Shown here: positions 49,801 through 62,800 of the stretch, piece after piece | How the letters are laid out: every line of letters starts with the position of its first letter | Numbering within the stretch: position 1 is the stretch's first letter | Assembly (NCBI GenBank): GCA_035041965.1 | Contig: JAPYMA010002596.1 | Span: 1 to 64,000, forward strand | Source of the DNA: Anisakis pegreffii | Lineage: Eukaryota; Nematoda; Chromadorea; Rhabditida; Anisakidae | Direction: 5' to 3' | DNA: 64,000 nt | Translations under genes and position numbers: made by a program | Notes under the pieces: generated by a model | Told to the model about the DNA's origin: nothing | Databases searched by the model: none | What the model saw: only the letters and a program-made list of their open reading frames with translations

Positions 49801-50400
49801 GCTTGGATGGAATTGCGCAAGCTATCTGCAGAGATTACTACGGATCGATTGCCGTTCTCCTCAGAACTCTAATTCTGTCCAGTCATTCGCTCTATTGATT
49901 AGATATATTCTTGAGTCATTGACGTTCAGTGCAGCTGAACGAGTGTAAAAGTAGTCACCGTTTTATCACGTATCCTGTCGAGTTTCGTCATTTGTAGTAA
50001 CGTTCATGAGTCTTATCTTCATGCAATATGTTATCGTTCAGTTGAAATAATCATACTGATTGTCTTCTGCTTGTGAGGGGTTAATTGTTTATGACTTGTG
50101 AGTAATCGTCTTTGACGGCAGTTGTTTCTATTATCTGATATGGTTGATGGCTTATACGATTGCTATGAAGATGAGTGATTATTGCTATGTGTTTCTTTCA
50201 GTGGAACGTTTCTGTTGTTTCATTTCGTGTACAATGCTCATATTTTATTAAGATTAACTCAAACAGTTCACGTCCCTTGCCGACTTGTTAATATTTCCTT
50301 GTGGCCGTGAAGAGTGTGTGCTTCATTCATCCATTATTTTAGTGCATTGATAATTTCAGAAGTTCGCTATCGAAAAACGTTAACATCGCTGTGATTCAAG
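43878..50400. other. Mostly without recognisable genes
   Basis: Several open frames of 60-130 codons occur on both strands (44118-44434, 47471-47782, 48900-49301). None combines a recognisable family, exon borders and a good start. The last part holds the presumed promoter of the LIM gene at 50401. I see no RNA gene or repeat. Confidence 0.45.
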
Positions 50401-51338
50401 ATGCCGAATTGCCCTCGCTGCAATAAGCCCGTCTATTTTGGTGAATTTTTCAACTTTGATTGGTCTTTAGCACTGTTTTCGTCGTAATATGCTTTCGTAA
50501 GGTTTGAGTATCCGACGAATGGCCAGTGTCATTGCTGCATTCATTTCAAGACGACACATGTCCAAAACCACTAGGAATGATGTCAAAAACCTCAAAATTT
50601 TGCATGCTTGAAACGATTGTCAATGACCAACAAATAAGCGCTTTCGAAAGGTGTCAGTGATGAGGAATAATAGTTTGATTGAATAAATCCGCATTCACAG
50701 TATATGGTAATATAAGTTTTTGTTGAAGCTGAGCGTGTTACTTCAATTGGTAAAGACTGGCATCGACCGTGTTTACGATGTGAAAATGAAAACTGCAAAA
50801 AAACACTCACTGCTGGTGGACATTGTGAGGTACAATATTACTTGATTACATTTCAATCTATTCACTTGCCGCAAACCTTTTTCTAAATCTTCAATATCTT
50901 TTTTGGTTAAATTCATTAATTTTTCTCTTTTTGGATGCGAATGTAGTGACAAGGTAATGGTGAAGTGGATTCGTATGTTCTATTTGTGGGGAAAGTGATA
51001 TGTATTTGTGGTATGAGATATGCTGATGATTGTGGCAATAGCATGAGTTGATGCGATTAGTAAGTAGCAGTAAATGGTACTAATATCAATTATGAATCAT
51101 ACAGCCTCTGGCTACTATTACCACACAATAAATGAACGACTGCATTTGTCAAGAGACAAACCCAGAGTTCTTTTCTAAGGCACTTGCTGATACTGTTTGA
51201 ATGAAATGCGTTTTATAGCGTCAAGGAAAACCTTACTGTAACCAGTGTTATGGAGCTCTGTTCGGTCCGAAAGGCTATGGTCATGGTGGATCTGAGTCGC
51301 ATACATTTCACAACGGATTAACTGGCAAAGCGAATTAA
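50401..51338 (+). CDS. Single-LIM cysteine-rich intestinal protein (CRIP) homologue
   Basis: Three exons: 50401-50440, 50729-50829 and 51219-51338. They give 261 nt (86 aa) with phases 1 and 0 agreeing. The start is the first ATG of an exon opening [13 protein letters not shown]. The LIM domain follows at once. The first zinc site uses Cys4, Cys7, His25 and Cys28 (GKDWHRPC). The second uses Cys31, Cys36, Cys54 and Cys57; Cys31 and Cys36 are four residues apart where two is usual. After it comes the CRIP signature [19 protein letters not shown] and a short tail. Length and order match vertebrate CRIP1 (77 aa) and the C. elegans single-LIM protein VALV-1, so I read it as that orthologue. It likely acts as a cytoplasmic or nuclear zinc-binding adaptor. 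The exon 2 acceptor (GTTGAAG) is weak but in phase. A poly(A) signal lies at 51550. Confidence 0.95.
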
Positions 51339-51549
51339 TTGAATTTCACTGGTCGCATCATGTACAGCGTTGTCATTCTCAACTTAATCAAATAACATCT
51401 GTTCGATCATGTCATATTATATTATATATTCCGTTACATTTTATCAGTTATACTCTCTAATCAGTTGATGAAAACTTTAAGTCTGTTCAATGTTATTTAT
51501 CATTCTATGCGATATCGATACTTTATTGTTTCTTTAAAAGATTTTTTTG

Positions 51550-51555
51550 AATAAA
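51550..51555 (+). promoter_or_regulatory. Poly(A) signal of the CRIP gene
   Basis: AATAAA 212 bases after the stop codon. On the opposite strand, AATAAA at 51676-51681 could serve the convergent moulting gene. Confidence 0.55.
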
Positions 51556-51927
51556 ATTTTAATGTGAAGCTGTTGTAGTAAGTTTAAGAGCACTTCCAGA
51601 ATATGTCCAGTGTTTGCTCATTTGAATGTTAAGTGATGAGCTCAAAAGAGACTGAAAATTTGCATAGTTGAGAGGTTTATTCAAGTATATCCACATAATG
51701 CACGAGAGATAAATCGGACACAAGAGGGTTTCCGTATAACACGACTAAGAGCTGTTTCAGTAAACAAAAAGGTCAAATAATGCTGGCAGTGAAAGTGAGC
51801 AGGCAACAGCTCATGAATCGCTGTTATGGGGGATAGTCCGATAAAGTTATTAAAAGGCAATGATGTTGGTCAGGAAACGACATGCCTTCAAGTTTGATCC
51901 AATAATACTGCACTTTCAGTTGTGCAA

Positions 51928-54900
51928 TCAGCTGAAAGCAGATGGTGAAAGAATAACTGCATTCCCAGAACCGTTTGAATTAATGCGAGGTGAAAGGGCA
52001 TTTGGTGAGAGCAGTGTGAGTACAAGGTATGATGGCGAGTATACTGATGGTGATAAGACGAATGGACTGAGTACCAAAGCGCGTAATGCGGTCGGTTGGT
52101 AGATGTTTGGGCTTAGCGCGTAAGGACATATAATGAGAGGCGATAGAACGGTTGGTGAGAGTATATATGGGGATAGGACGTTGGGCGCGAGAATGTAAGG
52201 ATTCAAAACTTGTGGTGCGAGGATGACGGGTCGCATCACGATGGGTGAGAGCACGTATGGTGATAGTGCAAAGGGGGAGAGGATCGTTGGAGCGATTATA
52301 TGCGGCGAAAGTATGGATGGGTTAAAGAGCCACGGGCTTAGAATGATGGGACCAAGAATTGAGGGGCTGAAAACGGCGACTGATAGGAGGACAGGCGAGA
52401 GGATCGTCGATGAGAATATCTGATTGATGGCCACCGAGAAGACTATCGGCGAAAGAACAAAAGCTGGTAATTGTTCTAGCTGACGTTTGTGGCGCTTGAT
52501 GTGTGGTGATTTATTGGCATAATAACGTATATCCGAATCCAACTGACGATAGATATCCGCTTCAGAGAGTTTCGAGAAACGATTTAGCGAGTTCGTATCG
52601 TTAAATGGTGAGTTTTGACCGTAGACGAACTGCAGTTGTTCGTTGTTCAACACAGAGTAACCTTTGCGTTTGAAATCATTCAACTGAAATAACAAATACA
52701 GTTCACAGCTTCAATCCGTTTTCCATTCATGAGTTTCAGTCTTTTACGCATGACACCCACAGATTCAGTATGCTTAAATTCGACTGACAAGAATTTGAAA
52801 CATTTTCTTCTTATGAGAGCTAACAGAAAACTGTTCTTAAGCTGAATTCTTTTCCGGGGAATATTTACCTACTATACCAGTGGTTCTCCCGTTTGGGTGC
52901 GCCATTACCCTTTTTGATGATCCGGCAGGCCGCGTTACCCCCGAATTACCCAAAACGGGTAAATTGACTTCCTATGAGAACCACTATTCTAAACCATTGC
53001 GTTGCTCATTATTGCAATTGATTATGATTGCATGCGAAGCTATTGTCTGCGACACGCTCAATTCAAACTGATTCAGATGGAATCTCATTCTTTTCAGACG
53101 TGTTGTATTCATTCTCATAGCTATTTCATGCATATATTGTTCTATTGATGACTTTTTCTCATTCACTTCGTCTCATTTCACTTCACAGTTCGAATCAATT
53201 TCTCATTCAGTAGCATATACTATTTACTGATTACGTTGACGAGTGTTAACAGCCGAAGTCAACAATACAACAATCGAATGTTATTGCTGAACAACATTCA
53301 ACAGTCAAGCGATCAATTATAGAGTGTATCTAATAGAATGAGAATTTGAATTAAACTGTTGAGTGAAATGAATGAGAAGTTAGCAGAAGAGAACAATTTT
53401 GGTGATAAATAGTACAAGAGCGATTATAACACCTCGGAAAAGAATGAAAATCCTGTTAAAACGAGCCACTGACACTCATTTTCAGAAAATAAAGAATGTT
53501 GCCATCAACTAATCACATTTACATATTCGAGTTACAAAAAATACCATCATAATGGCGTTATATCATAACGTAGCAACTGCACCGAATTCTAATTTCCTGA
53601 CCCCCTTCATTATCCCTTAACACCTCTGAATTACCCAAAATGGGTAATTTCACCCCTATAGAAGCACTGTACTATACGATCCATTATCTCATAGCTGTGT
53701 CTCAAAAAAACGTATGAGCGTTCACAGAATTTCTGAGTTGACAAAAAACGAACCTGTTTTCTTGTGAGTTGTTGCGATATCGATTCGAATAGCTCTACTT
53801 TCTTCTTTGCTTGTTCTCCACTGATTTCAGTTAAATTCTCTTTTGTAAAGTACAGTGGTTGATTATCGATGCCACGAGGCATTTTCTCCAAGTTGAGAAA
53901 GATTCGATCCGTTCCCTTCTCCTACAAAAGTGTCGTCTCGACTCTCATCTAGTCTATGTCGAAGAGAGAAGAATTTCTATCGATGGGAATTTATTAGAGA
54001 GGATTTTGTTGACGTTTTTATTCGAACATAAACCATGTTTACCTCAATAAGCTTGATAACATCCGACACTCCAGACATTTCCAGTGCAACATTCATCCAC
54101 TCTTCATAGTCGTCGTTTTTTAGTGTTCTGGTGATATTCGGTAAACTGAATAATGCTTCAGAAGCTTTTCCGTGCTCATGTAAGCTGAATAACGATGGTG
54201 AGAATATAGATAACTGCAATTAATTGACCAATTTTTCTCATATGGAAAGCTGACAGGTTTTCTAGAAGTATGTGAGGAAAGGAATGCTTGAGTTCAAATT
54301 TTCGACTGGTTAAGAAGCTCGTGAAGATTTTAGAATTCTCTTAATTTCTACTAGATAGAAGCAGAACTTGCCTATGCAATATAAATAAGCGTGAAAGGTC
54401 AAGAAATATCTGTAGCTTACAATTAGAGCAAATCATTTGAAATTTCCTATCACATAATGTGTTCGTATCAGTTAAGATTGTGTTTTATACCGTATTGTTA
54501 GCATCATCCGGAACGACTGAAAACAAGCGTGGTGAAGCAATTTTGAAGGTCTTGTTCTGAATTTCGGTGCCGTTCCGTCCGGATATAATCATCGCTAACT
54601 GCATTGCTCTATGAAATAAACGTTTTGCTTCCGTATTCTCTGCGTTAATGAGTTCATTCGCCACATCAACATTGTTTTGAAATGTTCCATCAGTCGATTT
54701 TTTCTCCTCCTAAAATATCAGTTTAACAGAGCTCTTAGAGGCTATCATCATGAACGTTTCATCCTTTGACTGTAGCACCATCTAATTCTGTCGTATTCAG
54801 CAGTAAGCTGCACAATTCACAGTTCATATTCCATCAAACTTCACTGTTCATAGTTCGCTAATGTCTCATCAAACGTCGGCAAACAATTTTTCAATTTTTT

Positions 54901-56889
54901 TATTCACTTTACCTTGGATTTCAATCGTTCCATATAAACATCCTTTGCCAACTTTCCAAGTCTACCGAACCTGCTTTCCAATAGCTCTTTGAAAGAATGT
55001 ATTTTTTGAAATTTTCTCTGCATGTTTTCAATATCTGACATCACATTTGTCCATCTGTAATTTAGCATTAAAATATTCGCTGATCACTCAGATCTACACA
55101 TATCAATCAAGCATTCTTAAAAGGTGGATGAAACTTAGAGGCTTTCGAGACTGATTCTTTACATAAAAACGAACGTATTGTTCACGATACGCCGTTACGT
55201 TGAGGTCTGCGTGTGTATTTTTGGTATTTTCTTGCGTAAATACGCAGAAGTGAATATCCTCATAGATCAGTTACAAGCATGGAACCCAGCATTCAGATGC
55301 TAGATCGTTGAAGAACGGAAAGTATACGATGAAAAACTCACGATTGATGGACACTCTTATTTTTGAGTCGTGATACCGTACGACTGAAATATTTGCCGAT
55401 GATACCGAATGGTGTTAATCGATCGTTTTCTGTTAGTAGACTATAGTTTATCTTCCTTTTAATTTCACGTTTCGTTACTTTTGACTTTCTTACGGTCTGA
55501 CTGTCTTCATGTTCCTCACGTGGTTTCAATAAACTCACGAAAATATTCTTCATCCCATGCGATTTGGTCAGTTCTTTTAATTTATGGAATCGCCTTGCTG
55601 AAATTGTTTCGGTCGATTAAAGAAGTGCACATCTCGTAGTGATGATTAGTACCCGCAAAAGACGTTAAATGAGTGATCGATCATCTTACCGATCAGATTT
55701 GATGTATTGGTCTGTTTGGTGCGTGCATCCATTGCATTTACGACGCATTTGGCGTGTTCGTTGAGATTCGCTGCTCGATTGCTGCATTTGAACAGCTTAT
55801 TGCGGTGGAATTCGTTCAGGTGGGTACTTCTGAATTTGGAATCTTTTTTGAATTGAATGGATACGTGAAGCAGTTCAACTGATAGCTGTAAATGGTATAG
55901 GAGTGATACTACATCGTAATTTTCCTGATTTTGCTAAACACAGTGATGAGGAAGGAATCGTTTGGGCTTCAAAAGGTTCAAGAAGCGACTGAAAAAACCG
56001 CCCACTCTCTCAAACGATTCAAGAAATAACGGTTTTCTTAAACAGCACCTTGAAACTCATTGTTTAGCACTATCGTTTTCCCATTACTGGCTTAACATGA
56101 AACAGCCAAAGCTCATCATAATATGAGAGTCCAGGTTCACTGATTATCGAGTTCATCTGATGATTAGCAATTAGAAATCGACCAGATTATGAGATCAGAG
56201 TGTCAAAAAGTGAAACTTATAGAGAAATTACAGAAGGATACACGAAAACCAAGTTGGAATGATTGTCAACATTGAAACAGTATCAACCGTTCGCTAGCTA
56301 TCGAAGACATTATGCTGCTGATGCTTTGCATTACCCATCGTTCAATCAGATCAACGCCCATTTTATAGCTGATCGGGATGTTGAGCTTTTTGCCGTCATA
56401 ATACTGAGCTCCTGGCATTGTGTCGTGTTTATTCATCGAATCAGGGCTAGTTCCTTCGACGAATCCTTAAAGATTTCTCGCAATTTCGCATCGTTCAGCC
56501 TTATTTGTGATATTACTTTCTGTTCATTATAAAACAATGTCTCTGGCTCAGTGTACGTGTTGGCAACATTTTTATATTGAAGAACAATCGGTTCGTGTTT
56601 GTGATGCTTATTCCGTCTTGGAATTGTTCTCTGTGGATTGGTTTTATCAAAGTCAGCAATCAGTTCGGCTTATAATGAACCACACCAACAGTTAGGCGTA
56701 GCAATCACGAAAACAATGCCATATGCACGTATTTTCACGCACATATTTCATTAGCAACATTATAGTCTCTTAAGGCTCTCGCTCGAAATCGTGCGTTCGA
56801 CGGCACGCCCGACTAAATTATTCTTCAGCCATAATCCACTTACCAAACATCATAAACAAACCGAGTGCCACATATTTCGTAATTACCAT
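51928..56889 (-). CDS. MLT-10-like moulting-cycle protein, one frame break in exon 2
   Basis: Nine exons on the minus strand: 56889-56844, 56668-56288, 55829-55690, 55597-55342, 55054-54913, 54709-54491, 54213-54043, 53921-53754 and 52683-51928, about 759 residues. Exon 1 is a signal peptide (MVITKYVALGLFMMF). Family features follow: NIPISYKMGVDLIERW, LTPFGIIGKYF, KIASPRLFSVVP joined to SIFSPSLFSLHEHG, NDDYEEWMNVALEMSG, and KRKGYSVLNNEQLQFVYG. The last 170 residues are a pentapeptide-like repeat rich in LSP (FALSPYVLSPIVMRPVILAP and similar), the hallmark of the nematode moulting-cycle family. These secreted proteins are made by the epidermis and act in cuticle moulting in C. elegans. All phases agree except in exon 2, whose 381 nt do not fit: the frame ending KELALIR hits TGA at 56433-56435, and the MNKHDTMPGAQYYDGKK part continues one frame over. 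This could be a pseudogene, allele or sequence error. Copy D of the hAT element sits in the last intron. Confidence 0.88.
52878..53669 (+). mobile_element. hAT-type MITE, copy D
   Basis: 792 bp, beginning CAGTGGTTCTCCCGTTTGGG and ending CCCTATAGAAGCACTG. It is flanked by an exact 8-bp target duplication TACTATAC (52870-52877 and 53670-53677). It lies in the last intron of the moulting gene. It contains an internal copy of its own 3' terminus (ending GAGAACCACT at 52976-52985) close to the 5' end, as in copy A. No coding capacity. Confidence 0.95.
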
Positions 56890-59800
56890 CGTTAGCAATA
56901 TTGGTTGTGCTGTTGAAAGAGTTCTGAAACGATACGATCAAATGCTTCGTCCAAATTCGGATAAAACGCAAAAAGCACATGCATGTATTCATTGCATAAA
57001 TATTGTGATCTATTGATAAAGCTAAAGTATCAACGGATGAATTGTAATAACGAAAGAAGCGATCCAGGATGCTGATTGTCTTTCAGCGAACGTTTATGCA
57101 ACAGCTGAAATGTCGCCATTAATAATAATGACAGATAACAATCGCATTTCTGAATTCAACTGTTTTTATCTTGACCACAATCATTTTTTGCTCTTTCTTT
57201 CCGATTGCGTTATTAGGTTAGTGTCGAATGAACAAAACGCATGCAAACCAAATAGAATTGACACCAATTGTATTTGGTTTCCATGCGACGTGCGTAACCA
57301 TGAAGCGCTATTCAAGTGAAAACTCACTGCAATTAGCGTTCGAATGCATCAAGTTCGTCGTTCCATTTCTGTAGCACTTCACGGCTGATTGATGCTGCAC
57401 TTAACAATTTTTGCCAGTTTCCATTCTTCCACACTTATCAAATGCACACTGAGAAACGATTTGGACGTGGCAATGCGAAGGACGAACAAAAAATGGTATC
57501 AAATTAGAACTGTCGAGAAAGTGACGATATCAAATTAAGGGCATTCAAAAAACAATATATCAGTTAATGGAATGACCTCCATTTCGATGAATGATTTATG
57601 GTACCACACAATGTGCTTGCAGATGCATGATCGTTTGCATACTTGTGTAGGCGATAATTAATGGGTGTTATTTGCGTATTCTGTGCAACACTTTCAACGT
57701 TATCACATTTTTATGTTGCAAATGATCTCGAGGAGTGAGATCGAACGGTCTTCGATTCTAATTTAGTTTGCAAGAGTTTTTTTCATGCGATTTTATCGGG
57801 TAAAGGCTGTGCTTAACACAGACTTACATCTTACTTACAGCTAGCATGTTATGAACGGAAAAATGAGGCTGATGAACATTCAAACAGTATTTTTGTATTA
57901 TCGGTGAAGAACTATAGTTGCAAAGTAACCATGAATAGCGATTTTGTTGACAATTCTAAGCCGATTGGGTACTCCTGAAACCTTATCATGGTCATGATTG
58001 ATCGAAAGGACAAAAAATCAGCACTTGAGACCATGAAATTTCAGGATATCGACGTTGGGTTTTTGGCTAACAACTTATGCAGTATCGCCGTTTGTATTTT
58101 GATTGACGATGCCCATTCCGAACAGATTTTGACTTTTTTTTAGATCTGTATGTGAATTTGTGCTGTCCTCTTTTCTACACAACACATCAAGCGTGACATT
58201 TCACTGTGTATATGAAAATACTGAATGTAATACGGACAGAATTTGTTGTTTCCGTTGTATTGTTTTTTTTTCAGATATTCGAATAAATTTTTCAATAGAA
58301 ATTCTCACGTCATATTTCATCTCGCATCGAGCATGTATGCCCACACGCAACATTCAATTAGCGCAATTGAAAACCAATCGCATTTTGCTAATGAGAGCAG
58401 GCTTGCGTACTTTTTACGAGATGATCTGACCGCCAGATGAGCTTACTTCTAGAGGCATGCACACATCGCTAATGAATCTGCATCACATCAACAACACCAG
58501 TGCTAAATCACAAATCCCACGAGTATTCGCTGTTTCGTCGTAATCTAAGAAAAATGATATCTAGTTGAAGCATGCAGTCAACTTGTGTGAGTGCCTAAAC
58601 GCATGAGCATTTTGAATGAAGTATATTAAAGCGAACAGCAGTCACGATCCTCATTCCTTTATTACTGTCAGTGGTACATCTTGCCTGAACTTTAGTTTCT
58701 TTTTTTGACAGAATAATGAACAGCATGAATAACAACTCAAGAACGTTAGTGACGCTAATCAATTATATTTTTGGTTCAGATACTCTTTATTTGATAAGTC
58801 ATTCTTCGAAACTTGATAAAGCTGTGGATAAAGCTTGAGAGCAAGCTCATCTAATAGTCGAATCCGTGACCTTATTTAAGTAGCGAATGAAATTCGAGTA
58901 AGTTTATTGTTTATTCTATGCACGTATTTCAGACCCGAGTATGATTAATAATAGTGTTCAGATGATTGATGCTCATCGATGAGTGGCAAGCAGTCAGAAG
59001 GATAGAATGATGAATGTAAGCGTTTCGATTCAGTCCATCAAATTTTCGATTTTATTCGACAGCATGAATAATGCGTGTCACTCATTTCCGAAGAGATGTT
59101 TATTCACATAATTATTATCATCTCAAACGATCACGATTCCAGTTTATGTTTAGTGTTGGGCTTGCTTCACTGCCTACCTCTCGAGATTCTTTGCATCCGC
59201 ATATAAATCCACTCTACGCCATTATGATCTCGGCTCTATCCACTTAAACCACCAGGATTCTTTGCTCACGTTCGTATTTGTTTCAACTGTTTAGGCAGCT
59301 CAAGAACTGATGATCCTTCCGCCGAAAGGGATTTAGCGAACGAGTCATGTCTTATCGATGACAAAATGAGAATTTGCTGTGTTTTTGTTGATTGTGATCA
59401 TTGATCATGAATTGTGAAAGTCAGAGGTTTCGAATTATTAAATCTCTACCAAAAATTTCTTTCCGGAAATAACTTTTGATCAATAGTGATAATTTGCAAC
59501 AATGCGATAAGTGACCAATGTGCCAAATTCTCTATTTGAGGATAGAATTTTGATTTATGGATTGTGCACGAACCACATACGTTAGTTTATTTTGGAAACA
59601 GAAAATTAACCGGATTAATAAATATCCCTCAGTATATCACCATCAAATTGAACACCTTAGCCAATTTTCGAATCAGAAACGAGTGGTGCAAAGAGTACTG
59701 ATTGTTGGATGGCTGTAAATTTCGCGACTTCACTGAATTCGCTGACGATGATACTATTAAAATTGCTTAAGGTATTGGTATCTGTTCGATCTAAATGAAT

Positions 59801-62800
59801 GAATGTAAAAATTTAATTTTGTTCAGAAAAAACTCTAACTGATCCAGTCCGAATACTACCTGATTATATCTTTTATTCATTTATTCGAAAATTTGTTTCA
59901 GACGTCCGAAATAATTCTTCCACTTCCGAACTAATCGAAAAATTGCTCCGCAGATTTCCGGTTAACTGCGTATCGCAGAACCGATAAACTTCAATTGTTA
60001 TGTCCACTTCAACACGTCTCCTCAGTAAGTGTGCCGTCGTTTCCATTGATTCGCTTTGCACCGTAAATTTTCTAATTTATTCTGATCATAATTTACAATT
60101 ATCTGAATTGCGTTAACCACAGTTAAGCGTTAATGAATGCTGTGCTTCATTATCGCACTGTCGCTCTTTTCATCCCTCGCTCGCGCAAACGAATTCGTTT
60201 CGAGTCTGCAACACGTATTGCTCTCAAATTGCATCAAATGGCTGTCATCTGATTTTTTACCAGCCAAATGAACTGATGAACATTGCATTCGCCATTAGCT
60301 TTTCCATGTGGAGATGCGTTTCACTCTAAACACTACTACTTCAAATGTTGAACCTTTGCTGCACAGACATCCTTCCAACCGCAGCATGAAAGCACCAACA
60401 ACTCACATAACGCAGCCATAGCATCCTGCCGAACAGTTAAACTGAACAATTCACACTGTTCCCATCTGGGGCCCTGGTAGCGCATAAAATGATGCGAAGG
60501 TTGATGATGAAATCGTATCCAATTCACGGTTTCAATACTTCGATCCGATTGTACCAATTTTCGGGGAAATCAGGGACGGAGTCCTTGAATGAAGTTAGTT
60601 AAAAGATCAGTGGGAGAGAGGTTGGTTTGACTATTATGAAAGAGTTAGCTGTAAGATTCAGGGAATGTCTGTCTCCCATTTATGTGTCCCTCAATGTGTC
60701 AATGCAGAAGTAATCGTAGATGTAAACGATGTCGTGGTTATATTATGTGTCTGGGATGCTAAGAATGTCGATCAGATTATTTGGATGTGATGTGATGCGA
60801 TGTGACACGACGTGACGTGACGTGCGTGATGTGATGATGTGCCTTAAGGAAGCAGTATCGGAAGTCGTATTAAATGCCCAATAAAGCCACTCGCTTACTG
60901 GCATCCGTAAACTCATTCAATTAGTAGCATCAAATAATGAGTATGATCGCATCCTATCGTCCTCTTCTCTCATTCCTCTAAACGGCGTTTGATCAGTTCG
61001 TCGTCTCTGCTCCTAATTTAGAAATCTAATTGCATTTAAGCCTCGTCTAATCAGTGTCTTCTCTTATCTTCCCTGATTATGTATTAATTCATACTCCTCG
61101 ATTGCATCGTTCCGCCAGTCTAGTCAATTTTTGTCCATTATTATAATATTCATTCAAATTCAGCATTAAAATAGCAAAATGAGATCGTATTCAATCCAAA
61201 CTGAGTGCTAAATGCTGTTCCAGTTGAACGAACACGAATAAGTGATCCATTGATAGAATAAACGTCTTTTGTTCCATTTCACTCAATGTTCTGCATGTCA
61301 TTCTAAACTTAATGCAAGCAATTAAAATTTTCAGCTTCACAACTCATATCTTCACAATCTTCAGGGCATACTTGAACAATTTCACCATTTTACTGATATT
61401 GAAATAAAAAACAATATCTTCTGTTGTGCTTTTCCCTTTTCCACTTGTCAACTTCGAAACGTTTCAATTAAAAGAAGCGGCGTTTAATTTTGTATTTGTG
61501 TTTAAAGTATCGGTTCAGTTTAGTTATTGCGACAGCGCAAGCGAAATGATGGTGACGATAATGATGAGGACGATGATGAGATGTTTTTAATTAGGGAAGA
61601 ACGGCTGAGTTACTTCGTTTGACGCTAAAAACCACCGGATGCATTTGAAAAAAATTGATGCAAACAGCATAACTCATTTAGAAATTCATTCTATTCGATC
61701 ATCTCATTATCGCACATATCACAATATTATCGCAGTGCACACCACCACCAACAACAACACAATTGCTGTCCGATCACCTCGCAACGCTTTTCGTTCAATC
61801 TATCTATTGGCAGTTTCCAAGTTAATGGGATACTTCCTGCTAACAATGTAAATTAAAAACGAAAACTGTTCAATGTTACATCCGATATTCGATCAAATGA
61901 TTTCCTACTTAATGTCAGACATTCGAATCCCTGCACGAACATGCGCTGGTTGCACATCCGAGAGTGATGTGCACTTCAGTGCCAGCAATTCCAGTCGCAG
62001 TGTTTTGAATCCTTCGTATCTTTTATCCAACTGCAGACTGACTACAATTGCGCATTTTGCAAATTTCCTTTGAAAAGAGATTTTCATTTGATTTCGTTCT
62101 CTTGATATGTGTATTTCCTCGACATTCAGTGAAAACTTCCCGTATTGCTTCACAACGCTAAATCGATAGGCTTCATGTCATTTTGATGTTAACATTTTTA
62201 TATCTCCACTTCTACTCGAATGCATACATCGCTTATCTTCGTCATCTGCTCAGTCAGAGCAAGAATGTGCTCTGAGATTGTTTCTTCAACAACTCCAGTA
62301 ACTTAATTTCTCGCATTTTGATATTGTGCCGTCGTTTTCGTTGAGATTTTGTTTGTGTTGGTGAAGGAGTGTTGAATACGTGATGAAATGCTGACTTTTG
62401 CGAGTTTTTGAGGGATTTTTCTTTGATTTTGGCACTTAAGGAAATTGATGTTTTTGAAATTGAGTTACCGGAGTGGAGAGTAGTTCCGTACCTTGCAAAT
62501 TAACGATAAAAGTGGATGCTCAAGATGGAAAGTAAACGATACTTTCTTCAGTGCATTCTCGGTGAAGAGATCGTAGCTGAATAGTCGATGCGTTGATTGT
62601 GATCATTCGTGACATCTTAAAAGAACATTTGATTTCAGCGCCTAAAACTTCTCAGTGTGCATGCAAGTTCCTATGATAAGATAAGATTATGAAATTGATA
62701 AAATAAGACTATGAAATTGGTAGGTTACGATTATCGCATATGACAGGTTGCGAAACCATTTGCCTGATTTTAAATTCACTGTGGTTGATCAGTCGAAAAT

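Noticed and set aside
38772..50400. CRISPR array, prophage or bacterial defence island
   Set aside because: The window is a eukaryotic nuclear genome with spliced genes. No spacer-repeat pattern or bacterial gene was seen.
52223..52423. Forward frame over the moulting-gene repeat
   Set aside because: Antisense shadow of the LSP repeat exon.
59873..60061. 62-codon minus-strand frame with mixed charge and possible exon character
   Set aside because: No recognised family and no chain of exons around it.
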